A stretch of 64,000 nt of DNA from Streptomyces sp. V2I9 (GTDB lineage: Bacteria; Actinomycetota; Actinomycetes; Streptomycetales; Streptomycetaceae): the NCBI RefSeq assembly GCF_030817475.1, contig NZ_JAUSZJ010000002.1:3920626-3984625 (forward strand). Reading direction: 5' to 3'. The notes beneath the pieces were generated by a model that was not told the origin of the DNA, searched no databases, and saw only the letters and a list, made by a program, of their open reading frames with translations. Shown here piece after piece: positions 50,134-58,957 of the stretch. Made by a program: the position numbers and the translations under genes. Numbering within the stretch: the first letter of the stretch is position 1; the number at the start of each line of letters is the position of its first letter.

Positions 50134-50847
50134 TCAGGGCCAGAGCAGTTCGCGGGTCCAGCCGCCGTCCGTCCCGCCCCTGGTGCGGCGGTACCGGAGG
50201 CGGATGTGGCGGCGGTGGGCGTCGCCCTGGAAGAACTCGGCCTCGGCCGGCTCGACCACGTACCGGGTCCAGGTCGGGGCCTCCGCGTCCGGCTCCGCCG
50301 TCGCCCGCTCGCGGGCCGCGTCCGCCGCCCGGTGCAGCTCCGCCACCGAGCCGACCACCTCGCTCTGCGCCCCGGTCAGCGCTGCGGCGAGCGCCCCGGT
50401 GGACCGGACGTGCAGGTCGGCGTGGCTCTCGGCGGGTGTGCAGCGCACGACCGGGCCCCGGATGCGTACCTGGCGGCCCTGCGCGGGCCAGTAGAAGCCG
50501 AGTGCGGCGCACGGGCGTGCGGCGAGCTGGCGGCCCTTGGCGCTGGTGGCGTGGGTGGCGAAGTGGAAGCCCCGCTCGTCCGCGTCGTGGAGGAGGAGCG
50601 TGCGGACGTCGGGCAGGCCCTCGGCGTCCACCGTGGCCAGGGACATCGCGTGCGGCTCGGTCTGTCCCGCCGCCACGGCCCCGGCGAACCAGGCGTGGAA
50701 GAGCGGCAGCGGCGCGGACGGCACGTCCGCCGGGTCGAAGTCCGGGAGGTCGGTGTCCCACACGCGCTGGGCGTGCAGCAGGTCCGGGAAGGCCGTGGCG
50801 GGGGAGGGGTGAGCGGTGGGGCCGTTCATGGAGGGCATGGACGCCAT
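50134..50847 (-). CDS. Pyridoxamine 5'-phosphate oxidase-family flavoprotein
   Basis: A 237-residue split-barrel flavoprotein. FHAWFAGAVAAGQTEPHAMS, then LATVDAEGLPDVRTLLLHDA, FHFATHATSAKGRQLAARP and the C-terminal FFQGDAHRRHIRLRYRRTR are those of the PdxH/PhzG group. It differs clearly from the pdxH in this window, lacking the full PLP-enzyme signature. It may act in secondary metabolism or detoxification. The start could be 50847, 50838 or 50829; none has a good ribosome site. Confidence 0.87.
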   Translation of the reverse strand: MASMPSMNGPTAHPSPATAFPDLLHAQRVWDTDLPDFDPADVPSAPLPLFHAWFAGAVAAGQTEPHAMSLATVDAEGLPDVRTLLLHDADERGFHFATHATSAKGRQLAARPCAALGFYWPAQGRQVRIRGPVVRCTPAESHADLHVRSTGALAAALTGAQSEVVGSVAELHRAADAARERATAEPDAEAPTWTRYVVEPAEAEFFQGDAHRRHIRLRYRRTRGGTDGGWTRELLWP

Positions 50848-50913
50848 TGGACCGCACGCGCCCCCGTACCCGGGGGTGGGGCGTAACGGGACACGGCACG
50901 CAACGGTGGAGCG

Positions 50914-51192
50914 ATGAGGACCATCACGCAGCGGGAGTTCCGCAACAGGTCCGCCGAGGTCATGGACGCGGTGGAGGGCGGTGAGACCTTCCGCGTCACC
51001 CGGAACGGCATGGAGGTCGCCGAACTGCGCCCGCCCGGCCGTAAGCGGCGGCTCGGCGCGGAAGAGCTCGTGGCCCGCCACCGTCGGCTGCCACGCGTGG
51101 ACGGCGCGCTGCTGCGTCGTGACGCCGACGCGTTCTCCGGCGCGGAGGACCGGGTGGGCGACGACGGCGTCCGGGAGCGCCACCCTGGCTGA
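50914..51192 (+). CDS. Phd/YefM-type antitoxin
   Basis: A 92-residue protein beginning MRTITQREFRNRSAEVMDAV, then EGGETFRVTRNGMEVAELRP, a textbook Phd/YefM DNA-binding domain. The C-terminal part is the toxin-binding tail. The usual partner, a VapC PIN-domain nuclease, should start at the end of this gene but is reduced to a stub (51185-51223). It is therefore an orphan antitoxin. Confidence 0.92.
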   Translation: MRTITQREFRNRSAEVMDAVEGGETFRVTRNGMEVAELRPPGRKRRLGAEELVARHRRLPRVDGALLRRDADAFSGAEDRVGDDGVRERHPG

Positions 51193-51223
51193 ACGGCACC
51201 GGTCGGGCCTGCTCGACACCTGA
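51185..51223 (+). pseudogene. VapC toxin N-terminal stub
   Basis: The frame reads LAERHRSGLLDT and then TGA. VapC toxins paired with this antitoxin type begin (M)AERHxSGLLDTSVVI, in which the Asp is the first catalytic residue. The start codon is degraded (CTG) and the remaining 120 or so residues are missing. Confidence 0.7.
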
Positions 51224-51240
51224 ACGCCGCCCGGATACGC

Positions 51241-51282
51241 CGACGGCGGACCGCCCGCCGGGTGGGGGGCGGTCCGCCGTCG
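51241..51282. terminator. 15-bp hairpin between convergent genes
   Basis: CGACGGCGGACCGCC (51241-51255) pairs with 51268-51282 around a 12-nt loop. It lies between the antitoxin and TetR genes and can serve both. Confidence 0.85.
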
Positions 51283-51378
51283 GTGAGACAGGACGCGGAC
51301 GACGGGGCATCGGGGCGGGACGTGCGCCCGCCCGGTGCCAGGGGTGTACGGGGCCGAGGGCCCCGTGCCCCGGTCCGC

Positions 51379-52026
51379 CTACTTCGTGGGCTTCTTGCCG
51401 GTGATGCCGAGGTGGACCAACAGGGCCAGGTTGGGGCGTAGTTCGGTCTGCTTCACGCCCCAGGTGGTGAAGCCCTTCTGGTGCGAGGCGACCGCTGCCA
51501 GCATCGCCACCAGGGAGCCGGCCATCGCCGCCGGGCTGACGTCCTTGTCGACCTTGCCCTTGCTCTGGAGCTCCTTCACGGAATCCGTGAGGGAGTTGGT
51601 GACCGAGTTCAGGATCTTCATGCGGATCTTGTAGAACCGCTTGTCCCCCTCGGCCGCGCCGAGATCGATCACGCGGAGGATCGCGTCGTTCTGCCGCCAG
51701 AAGTCGAGGAATCCGTCCACGAGTTGTTCGGAGGTCGTCCAGCCGGCCTTGCCGACCCACGAGCGTCCGGCGACCAGTTCGGTCAGTCCGGAGCCCTCCT
51801 TGGCGACCTCCTCGGCGAGGTCGAGGACGGCGCCCTCCACGTCGGGGAAGTACTGGTAGAAAGTCGCGGGTGAAGTCCCGGCCTTCCGGGCGACGTCGAT
51901 GACTTTGACGTCCCGGTACGGCGAGGAGCTGAGCATCTCGCTGAGGCAGTCGAGCAACTTCTGCCGCGTCGCCTGACCGCGCCGACCGGCCACGCGGCCG
52001 TCGACGGTGCGTACTTGTCCTGTCAT
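51379..52026 (-). CDS. TetR-family regulator
   Basis: A 215-residue protein. The TetR DNA-binding domain RQKLLDCLSEMLSSSPYRDV, then VARKAGTSPATFYQYFPDVE, is at about 18-65. The long ligand domain contains WRQNDAILRVIDLGAAEGDK, typical of actinobacterial fatty-acid/sterol-type TetR proteins. I recall a TetR gene at this place in S. coelicolor (SCO4421). It diverges from the VOC gene across a gap with DnaA-like boxes. Confidence 0.92.
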   Translation of the reverse strand: MTGQVRTVDGRVAGRRGQATRQKLLDCLSEMLSSSPYRDVKVIDVARKAGTSPATFYQYFPDVEGAVLDLAEEVAKEGSGLTELVAGRSWVGKAGWTTSEQLVDGFLDFWRQNDAILRVIDLGAAEGDKRFYKIRMKILNSVTNSLTDSVKELQSKGKVDKDVSPAAMAGSLVAMLAAVASHQKGFTTWGVKQTELRPNLALLVHLGITGKKPTK

Positions 52027-52454
52027 GCCGTCAGCTTACCGAGGGGTGTCGGGAGCGCGATTCGGCCGACTGCAAATGGGGAACGCCGCCGGAAATGCGG
52101 GGGTGTGGGGGGTATGCGGGGCGTAGAACGGCGATTTTCAGCCGCCTGTGCGAAGGGTGCGTGAGGGGCTGGCGCGAGGGTTTCGCCGGGGTGCGGGAGG
52201 GGTGGGCGGCGGCCCGAAAGCGGCCCCGAGGCGGCCCGAAGGAGGCTCGGAGGGGCGGGGTGTCGTCGCGGTAAATGTTATCAACAGCCTGTGGACAACG
52301 CCGGTGGACAACTTTCGTCCACGAAGTGGAAGCGCCCTTCACTGATCGGGCAAACGTTCCCTATGGGTGCGTTCGGGGCGCGCGTGACGGGGCGCGACGC
52401 TACGTTGACTGTGACGGGTGTCACCGCGCCACCGCTACGGAAGGATCCGGTCCC
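52027..52454. other. Divergent promoter gap with DnaA-like boxes and an operator-like palindrome
   Basis: The gap holds the DnaA-like cluster at 52278-52311. It also holds TTGACT (52405-52410) next to GTGAC-GGGT-GTCAC (52411-52424), which looks like a promoter with an overlapping operator for the VOC gene. No gene is seen. Confidence 0.5.
52278..52311. promoter_or_regulatory. Cluster of three DnaA-box-like sites
   Basis: TTATCAACA (52278-52286), TGTGGACAA (52290-52298; complement of the exact TTGTCCACA box) and GGTGGACAA (52303-52311; one base off) are evenly spaced. A further GTCCACG follows at 52317-52323. No dnaA, dnaN or other origin genes are near, so this is not oriC. Confidence 0.55.
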
Positions 52455-53264
52455 ATGGCCGCATTCGCGCATTCCGCGCCGTGCTGGGCGGACGTGCAGC
52501 TCTCCGATCTCGAAGCGGGCAAGCGCTTCTACGGCGGGCTCTTCGGCTGGACCTTCCGGGCGGGCGACGGCATGCCCTTCGCGGACGCGCTGAGCGGCGG
52601 CCGCCTGGTCGCCGGGCTCGCCGCCAAGAAGGACGGCCGGATGCCCACGGCCTGGGGCGTCTACTTCACCACCGACGACATCCGGGCCACCGTCGCCGCG
52701 ATCCGCGAGCACGGCGGCCAGATCATCACCGACCCGGTACGGGCCGGGCGCGCCGGGATCGTGGCCCAGGCGGTCGACCCCGGAGGCGCGGTCTTCGGGC
52801 TCTGGCAGCCGGAGGAGCGCGAGGGCTTCGAGAAGCAGAACGACCCCGCCTCCTTCTGCTGGACCGAGGTCTACACCCGGCAGCCGGACCGGGTGGACCC
52901 CTTCTACGAGAAGGTCTTCGGCTTCCAGGGCACCGACCTGGACGAGGCCGGCCAGGACGTCTCCGGCGACGCGGAGGCGCTGGTCGACTTCCGCATGTGG
53001 TCCCCCGAGGGCGTCGAACCGGGCCCGGACACCGTGGTCGGCGGCCGCAGCGTCCTCACGGACGCGTTCCCGGCCGAGCTGCCCAGCTACTTCCTCGTCT
53101 ACTTCGCCGTCGCCGACTGCGACGCCGCCGCGGAACTCGCCGTACAACTCGGCGGCCGGGTCGCCCAGCCGCCGTTCGACATCCCCTACGGCCGGATGGC
53201 CGTGCTCCACGACGACCAGGGGGCCGTCTTCGCCGTGCTCCAGCCCCGCGAACTGCTCCCGTAA
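52455..53264 (+). CDS. Two-domain VOC protein; positional candidate for KbpA
   Basis: A 269-residue protein made of two VOC units: 1-120 (CWADVQLSDLEAGKRFYGGL, VGLW-like GGAVFGLWQPEE) and 130-265 (FCWTEVYTRQPDRVDPFYEK, MAVLHDDQGAVFAVLQP). It resembles hydroxylase-annotated VOC proteins. It lies directly upstream of afsK in the same direction. In S. coelicolor the AfsK-binding inhibitor KbpA is, as I recall, about 250 residues and encoded next to afsK. Identity with KbpA is inferred from position and size only. ATG 52455 follows AAGGA. Confidence 0.85.
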   Translation: MAAFAHSAPCWADVQLSDLEAGKRFYGGLFGWTFRAGDGMPFADALSGGRLVAGLAAKKDGRMPTAWGVYFTTDDIRATVAAIREHGGQIITDPVRAGRAGIVAQAVDPGGAVFGLWQPEEREGFEKQNDPASFCWTEVYTRQPDRVDPFYEKVFGFQGTDLDEAGQDVSGDAEALVDFRMWSPEGVEPGPDTVVGGRSVLTDAFPAELPSYFLVYFAVADCDAAAELAVQLGGRVAQPPFDIPYGRMAVLHDDQGAVFAVLQPRELLP

Positions 53265-53655
53265 CCGGCGAACCGCCCCGGTCGCCCGCCCCCTCCGGCC
53301 CACTCCGGACCCCGGCCACCTCGCCCGCCCGCCGGTCGCCCGGCTCGCTGCCCGCCCCGCTGCCGGCACCCCGCCCGCTCCCGGTGGCCGCCCCGCCGCC
53401 CACCGGGAGCGGGCGCGCCGAGCGGCCCGGCGCGTGGCCCGGTGTGCGGGGATACGGGACGAAGTGACAGGGGACACCCCGATCCGCCCCCGGTTCGCAA
53501 CCGGCGGCCGAGCCAGGAAGAATCGGGGTGCGTACCGCCAGGTGATGCCCCGTGGTGAGATCCTGCACGGGGGACGCGCTGAACAGGGCGGGATTCGACC
53601 GGCGGTAATCCGCGGACTTCGTCGCCGAGGTCCGTTACGGGGAGGTGGCAGGCAC

Positions 53656-56085
53656 GTGGTGGAGCAGCTGACGCAGCACGACCCGAGACGGATCGGCCCG
53701 TTCGAGGTGCTGGGACGGCTCGGCGCCGGCGGTATGGGGCTGGTCTATCTCGCCCGCTCGGCGTCCGGCCGGCGGGTGGCGATCAAGACGGTGCGGACGG
53801 AGCTCGCGGAGGACCAGCTCTTCCGGGTCCGCTTCACGCGCGAGGTCGAGGCCGCCCGTGCGGTCAGCGGCTTCTACACCGCCGCCGTGGTCGACGCCGA
53901 CCCGCGCGCCGCCGTGCCCTGGCTCGCCACCGCCTACGTGCCCGCGCCCTCGCTCGAAGAGATAGTGAACGAGTGCGGCCCCATGCCGACCCAGGCCGTG
54001 CGCTGGCTGGCCGCCGGCATCGCCGAGGCACTCCAGTCCATCCACGGAGCGGGCCTCGTCCACCGCGATCTGAAGCCCTCCAACGTCCTGGTCGTCGAGG
54101 ACGGCCCGCGGGTGATCGACTTCGGCATCGCGTCCGGCGTCTCCAACACCCGGCTGACCATGACGAACGTCGCCGTCGGCACACCCGCGTACATGTCGCC
54201 CGAGCAGGCCCGTGACTCCCGCAGCGTCACCGGGGCCAGCGACATCTTCTCGCTGGGCTCCACCCTCGTCTTCGCCGCCACCGGGCACGCCCCCTTCCAC
54301 GGGGCCAACCCGGTCGAGACGGTGTTCATGCTGCTGCGCGAGGGTCCCGACCTGGAAGGGCTGCCCGACGACCTGCGGCCGCTCATCGAGTCCTGCATGC
54401 AGATGGACGCCGGCCGGCGGCCCAGCCCCGCCGACCTCCAGGCCCAGCTGTCCCCGCACCTCTTCGCCTCGGGCAGCGACGACAGCGGTACGGCATCGGC
54501 CTGGCTGCCGTCGCGGGCCACCGCGATGATCGAGGCCCGCCGGGGCGGCCGCCCGGCCCGGCCCGCCCCGCCGGTCCTGGCGTGCCCCCCGCCGCCGGAC
54601 AACCCTCCGGGACCCCCGCCGCGGGACACCGCCTGGCGCAACGGGGCCGACCTGCGCTCGACCTCCCCGCTGGCCTCGACCTCCCCGCTGTCCGGAGGGC
54701 CCGGACCGGCCTCGGCCGTGGCCGCCCCCGACGGCGGCCCCGTCCGGCTGCCCGGCGCGAAGGTGCCGATCGGACCCGGCCCGCGTGCGCGGGAGGGGCG
54801 CGGGGTCGCCGCCGCGCACCCGGCCGCCGCGACCGGCTGGGTCCGCCCGCCCGCCGGAGTGAACGGTTCCTCGCTCGCCACCGGCCCCGCCGCCACGGCT
54901 CCCGTCCCGGCGCCCGGGACCTCCCCGGACGGCACGGCCCCGGTCCCGGACCGCTGGCGGCCCTGGCGTTTCCGCATGTCCAACGACGTGTGGGGCACGC
55001 CCGTCGTCTCCGGCGATCTGCTGTACGTGACGTCCTTCGAGGTCCACGCGCTGGACGTGGGCAACGGGCGGCGCCAGTTCAAGACGCGGGACGTGGCCTG
55101 GGCGATGGCCGTGGAGGGCGGCCGCATCCACGCGTCGGACGGCCCGTCGCTGTACGCGCTGGACGCGGCGAGCGGTGCCGAGCAGTGGCGCCTGTCGACC
55201 GACGCGTGGGTGTACGCGCTCAAGGCCGACCGGGGCACGGTCCTCACCGCGACCCGCGGCGGCGGCGTCCAGGGCTGGGAGGCGTCCAACGGTGACAAGC
55301 TGTGGGAAGTCACCGGCGCGCAGAGCGACTTCGAGACGGCGGAGGCCGGACCGGTCATCCACGACGGCACGGTGTACGTCTGGCAGGACGCCCGGCTGCG
55401 CGCGCTGGACGCCCGTACGGGCATCGAGCGCTGGTCGTACCCCATCGGCGACGCGGCCTCCTGCGGCGGCGTCCCGGTCCGGGTCACCCCGGCCCTGGAC
55501 GGCTACGTCTACATCGCCGCGGGCACCCGCGTGCTGGCGGTGGAGATCGGTTCCGGGCGGGTGCGCTGGCACTTCGAGGCCCCCGCGGTGTTCCTGTCGC
55601 CGCCCGCGTTCGCGCCGGGCCCCGCGGTGACCGGTGGCGGGGTGTACCTCGCGGACTACCTCGGCACGGTGTACGCGCTGGACGCGACGACCGGCAAGGA
55701 CCGCTGGCGGATCGCCACGGAGGCCCGCTCCTCGATCGAGCCCGTGCTGGTGGCGGTGGGCAACGTGCACGTCGGCAGCGGCAGCGCGCTGTACACGCTG
55801 GACGCGGTCACCGGCACCCCGAAGTGGCGCTTCGCCGCGGGCGGCGACGTCGTGGGCGCGCCGGTCGTGGCGGACGGCCGGGTGCACTTCGGCTCGGCGG
55901 ACCACGTGCTGTACACCCTGGACGCGGCGGGGGGCCAGCTGCGCTGGAAGCTCGCGACGGGCGGGGAGATCACGGGGTCGCCCGTGGCGCAGGCGGGTGT
56001 GGTGTACGCGTGCAGCAAGGACCGCTGCGTGTACGCACTGGACGCGCTGAAGGGCACCGGCACGGGGAACCGGGCGAGGGCCTGA
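53656..56085 (+). CDS. afsK: Serine/threonine protein kinase AfsK
   Basis: An 809-residue kinase. The kinase domain covers about 14-275: P-loop GRLGAGGMGLVYLA, Lys44 in VAIKTVR, catalytic Asp138 in HRDLKPSN and Asp155 in VIDFG. The activation loop GVSNTRLTMTN places a Thr at residue 168, the reported autophosphorylation site of S. coelicolor AfsK. A Pro-rich linker (about 280-435) leads to a PQQ-like beta-propeller (about 440-800) with repeated (L/V)YALDA(A/T)(S/T)G units. AfsK phosphorylates AfsR and other targets, coupling signals to antibiotic production and hyphal branching. GTG 53656 lies ten bases after GGAGG. Confidence 0.96.
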   Translation: MVEQLTQHDPRRIGPFEVLGRLGAGGMGLVYLARSASGRRVAIKTVRTELAEDQLFRVRFTREVEAARAVSGFYTAAVVDADPRAAVPWLATAYVPAPSLEEIVNECGPMPTQAVRWLAAGIAEALQSIHGAGLVHRDLKPSNVLVVEDGPRVIDFGIASGVSNTRLTMTNVAVGTPAYMSPEQARDSRSVTGASDIFSLGSTLVFAATGHAPFHGANPVETVFMLLREGPDLEGLPDDLRPLIESCMQMDAGRRPSPADLQAQLSPHLFASGSDDSGTASAWLPSRATAMIEARRGGRPARPAPPVLACPPPPDNPPGPPPRDTAWRNGADLRSTSPLASTSPLSGGPGPASAVAAPDGGPVRLPGAKVPIGPGPRAREGRGVAAAHPAAATGWVRPPAGVNGSSLATGPAATAPVPAPGTSPDGTAPVPDRWRPWRFRMSNDVWGTPVVSGDLLYVTSFEVHALDVGNGRRQFKTRDVAWAMAVEGGRIHASDGPSLYALDAASGAEQWRLSTDAWVYALKADRGTVLTATRGGGVQGWEASNGDKLWEVTGAQSDFETAEAGPVIHDGTVYVWQDARLRALDARTGIERWSYPIGDAASCGGVPVRVTPALDGYVYIAAGTRVLAVEIGSGRVRWHFEAPAVFLSPPAFAPGPAVTGGGVYLADYLGTVYALDATTGKDRWRIATEARSSIEPVLVAVGNVHVGSGSALYTLDAVTGTPKWRFAAGGDVVGAPVVADGRVHFGSADHVLYTLDAAGGQLRWKLATGGEITGSPVAQAGVVYACSKDRCVYALDALKGTGTGNRARA

Positions 56086-56133
56086 GCCACTCCCGTCCCC
56101 CCGTTCGAGGACGGAACCCCCGGCGGGGCGGCG

Positions 56134-56820
56134 TCAGCCCTGCGGAGGCGGCGGCGGGTGCGGTGGGTGTACCGGGTCGCGGGGGTCGTCCTCCGGGTGG
56201 GGTACCCGCGGACACGGCCGCGTACCGGGGGCACGGGGGTCCGGCCCCGTGTACGGGTCCACCTCCGGCTCCGGCCACGGCGACGTCTGCACGGACATCC
56301 CCGGCTCCCGTGTCGGCGGCCACGTGTCCACCCGGTCCGGGACCGGCGCGGCGTACGGCTCCACGGTCTCCCGCTCCGGTCCCCGGCCCGCCTTCCGCTC
56401 CCGCCGGCTCCGGCGGCCCCCCATCAGCACCGCCCCGATCAGCATCAGCACCCCGCCCGCCAGGGCGTTCACCACCCCCACCTGCAACCCGGACCCGTCC
56501 CCGGCCACCACCAGCGACCCGTTCGCCTGCCCCTGGCGGATCATCCACAGCGCGGTGAAGCCCAGCACCACGAGACCGGCGAACGCGACCACGGCCCGCG
56601 ACCGGAGCACCACGCCCAGGGCCACCAGCACCGCCGCCGCCAGGAACGGCAGGAGGATCGAGACCAGCACCCCCGACTCCGTGGCAGTGATCCCCTCGAA
56701 GAGGTCCCGCACCCGGTAGGCGCGCCCGACCCGCCCGTCGTACCAGTCGCGGAACGGGCTCAGCACGGCGGAGGCCGCCCCGGCCAGGGCGACGAGGGAG
56801 CCGAGGACGGTGCGGATCAT
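56134..56820 (-). CDS. Membrane protein with Pro-rich cytoplasmic tail
   Basis: A 228-residue protein with about four helices in the first 135 residues (VLGSLVALAGAASAVLSPF, VLVSILLPFLAAAVLVALG, VVAFAGLVVLGFTALWMI, VVNALAGGVLMLIGAVLMGG). A basic stretch and a long Pro/Asp-rich tail ending in PHPPPPPQG follow. It is convergent with afsK. No function recognised. Confidence 0.8.
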   Translation of the reverse strand: MIRTVLGSLVALAGAASAVLSPFRDWYDGRVGRAYRVRDLFEGITATESGVLVSILLPFLAAAVLVALGVVLRSRAVVAFAGLVVLGFTALWMIRQGQANGSLVVAGDGSGLQVGVVNALAGGVLMLIGAVLMGGRRSRRERKAGRGPERETVEPYAAPVPDRVDTWPPTREPGMSVQTSPWPEPEVDPYTGPDPRAPGTRPCPRVPHPEDDPRDPVHPPHPPPPPQG

Positions 56821-57025
56821 CGTCGGCCTCCAGGGAGTCGTCCGGCGCGTACACGGGTGCCCGCAGCCGACGCTACGCCCGGACGCTCACCCCCGCCACG
56901 CGGACCATGACCGGACCGTGACAGGGTCATGACCCAGACAGGGGGTCGCGCACGGCAAGCTGAGGGCGACGACACGCGCCATCGGCGCGGCCCACGGCCG
57001 ACAACATGCAAGGGGGGCTGCATCC

Positions 57026-57556
57026 ATGATGCGGCGACAGATGAAACTCGCGGCGGTTCTGGTCGTGGTGGTGCTCGCGCTCACCGGATTCTCGACCTCC
57101 GGCAGCGGTGGCAAGGGCCGGAGCGGCAAGAGCGGCAGCAGCTCGGGCGGCGGCTGCTCCAGCTCGAAGAAGAGCAACAACGGCTACCGCGACACGGACT
57201 ACGGCGACGACTACGGCGACTCCTCGTCCTCCGGTTCGTCCGGCTCCTCCTACGGCACTCCGACCCCCGCCGCGTCCGACGCCCCCGCCGTGCGGGTGAT
57301 CCGCTGCGCCGTGCCCCGCAAGGGCAAGCGCAGGGCGATGACCTCGTCGCTGGTGGAGCTGCGCGCGAAGGAGCCGGGCTCGCAGGAGTACGAGATCGAC
57401 GTGCGGTTCCTCGACGGGCTGGGCAGGACCGTGGACACCGCCGAGACCACCACGGTCCTCGACGGCGGTGAGGTGCGCACCCTCACCGTGCGGATGGAGA
57501 GCCCCGGCAAGGTGTCCCGCGTCAAGCGCTGCGAAGTGACCGCCGTGGCGCTCTGA
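57026..57556 (+). CDS. Small exported protein with Ser/Gly-rich linker
   Basis: A 176-residue protein. A signal-peptide-like start (MKLAAVLVVVVLALTGFS) resembles a lipoprotein signal, but the expected lipobox Cys after LTG is Phe. A Ser/Gly/Tyr-rich linker (about 25-80) follows, and then a compact domain with two Cys (VRVIRCAVPRKGKRRAM, RVKRCEVTAVAL) that may be an Ig-like fold. ATG 57026 or 57029 follows AAGGGGGG. Function unknown. Confidence 0.75.
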   Translation: MMRRQMKLAAVLVVVVLALTGFSTSGSGGKGRSGKSGSSSGGGCSSSKKSNNGYRDTDYGDDYGDSSSSGSSGSSYGTPTPAASDAPAVRVIRCAVPRKGKRRAMTSSLVELRAKEPGSQEYEIDVRFLDGLGRTVDTAETTTVLDGGEVRTLTVRMESPGKVSRVKRCEVTAVAL

Positions 57557-57607
57557 GCGAGCGGCGCGGTGGTGAAGGGGGAGCGGCGAGGGCAGTGCTT
57601 GCCTGGT

Positions 57608-57634
57608 TGAACCATTGGTGTCACCATTGGTTCA
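57608..57634. promoter_or_regulatory. 27-bp operator-like palindrome upstream of the serine hydrolase gene
   Basis: TGAACCATTGG-TGTCA-CCATTGGTTCA has one mismatched pair. It overlaps TTGAAC (57607-57612), a possible -35 element. The TetR gene at 58958 in the same operon direction is the obvious candidate to bind it. Confidence 0.65.
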
Positions 57635-57669
57635 TAAAGGTCGGACGAGCTTCTGCGAGGTGTGGTGTC

Positions 57670-58887
57670 ATGGCGGGCGACAGGGCATGGGTGACCGGGG
57701 CCGGGGTGGTCGCCGCGGTCGGGGCGGCGGCAGCGGGCGCCCGGTGGGTGTGGCGGCACCAGGACGAACTGGTGCTGCGGCCGCCGGTCAACGAGTGGAC
57801 GTTCACGCACATGTCGCTGCTGCTGCCGACCGAGACGGTGCCGCGCGCCGCCCGCCCGAGCCCGCTGCCCGGGGCCCCCCGCCCGCTGGAGTTCACGTAC
57901 ACGTGGGACGGGGCGAGGCGCACGCTGTCCGACCTGCACGCCCGGACGCGGACGACCGGGTTCGCGGTGGTGCACCGGGGGCGGCTGGTGCACGAGGAGT
58001 ATCCGGGGCGGTTCGCGGGGCCGGACCGCCGGTTCCAGCTCTTCTCGCTGACGAAGTCGGTGACCTCGGCGCTGATCGGTATCGCGCTGGAGGAGGGTGC
58101 GATCGGTTCGGCGGACGACAAAGCCGTCGTGTACTGCCCGCAGCTGGCCGGCTCGGCGTTCGACGGCCCGACGATCGAGGACCTGCTGCACATGAGCAGC
58201 GGCGCGGGCGGGGTGGAGGACTACGAGGACCCGGACGCCCCCGTCAACCGGCTGATGCGGGCGGTCACCGGGCAGGGCGGCACCGTGCTGGAGGCCGTGC
58301 GGTCGGTCCGTCCGCACAGCGCGCCGGGGACCCGGTTCAACTACTCGACGCTCGACACCCAGGTGCTGGGCTGGGTCCTGGAAGCGGCCACCGGCCGGAC
58401 GCTGGCGCGGTACGCCGCCGAGCGGCTCTGGGGGCCGATCGGGGCGGAGTCGGACGCGTACTACGCCCTGTCGCGGGGCCTGCCGCGTACGGCCGTCGGC
58501 GGCGGATCGTTCAACGCGTCGGTGCGGGACATGGCCCGGTTCGGGCTGCTGATGGCCCGCGGCGGCCGGTGGGACGGGCGGCAGGTCGTACCGCGCTCGT
58601 GGGTCGAGCGCGGCCGCGGCGCGGGCCTGCCGCATCTGGAGGCCGGCGCGCTCGGCGAGCGGTACCCCGGCCACTACGGCTACGCCAACCAGTGGTGGAC
58701 CCACGGCGGTGAGCGCCGCGCCTTCACCGGCCTCGGGATCTACGGCCAGTACCTGTGGGTGGACCCGGACGCCGACGCGGTGGTGGTGAAGACCAGCGCC
58801 TGGCCGGTGGCCGACGACCCCGCGCTGGACGGCGAGACCGCGACGGCGCTCACGGCGCTGGTGGCCCACCTCGCGGCGGACGCGTAG
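57670..58887 (+). CDS. Serine hydrolase (class C beta-lactamase/DD-peptidase fold)
   Basis: A 405-residue protein with an N-terminal hydrophobic segment (WVTGAGVVAAVGAAAAGARW), probably a membrane anchor. The catalytic SxxK is FSLTKSVTSALIGIALEEG, the second motif is the Tyr in FNYSTLDTQVLGW, and the third is WWTHGGERRAF (HGG replacing KTG). It belongs to the EstB/6-aminohexanoate-hydrolase-like group and may cleave esters or amides outside the membrane. ATG 57670 is chosen because it puts the anchor at the start. It lies 70 bp before the TetR gene. Confidence 0.9.
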   Translation: MAGDRAWVTGAGVVAAVGAAAAGARWVWRHQDELVLRPPVNEWTFTHMSLLLPTETVPRAARPSPLPGAPRPLEFTYTWDGARRTLSDLHARTRTTGFAVVHRGRLVHEEYPGRFAGPDRRFQLFSLTKSVTSALIGIALEEGAIGSADDKAVVYCPQLAGSAFDGPTIEDLLHMSSGAGGVEDYEDPDAPVNRLMRAVTGQGGTVLEAVRSVRPHSAPGTRFNYSTLDTQVLGWVLEAATGRTLARYAAERLWGPIGAESDAYYALSRGLPRTAVGGGSFNASVRDMARFGLLMARGGRWDGRQVVPRSWVERGRGAGLPHLEAGALGERYPGHYGYANQWWTHGGERRAFTGLGIYGQYLWVDPDADAVVVKTSAWPVADDPALDGETATALTALVAHLAADA

Positions 58888-58957
58888 CCGGTGCCAGGAC
58901 GGTCGGGAGCCGTGAGGGGCCCGACCGCACCCGTCGGAGGCTCCCTAGGATGAAGGC

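Noticed and set aside
52278..52323. Replication origin
   Set aside because: Only a few DnaA-like boxes, and no dnaA, dnaN, gyrase genes or AT-rich unwinding region nearby.
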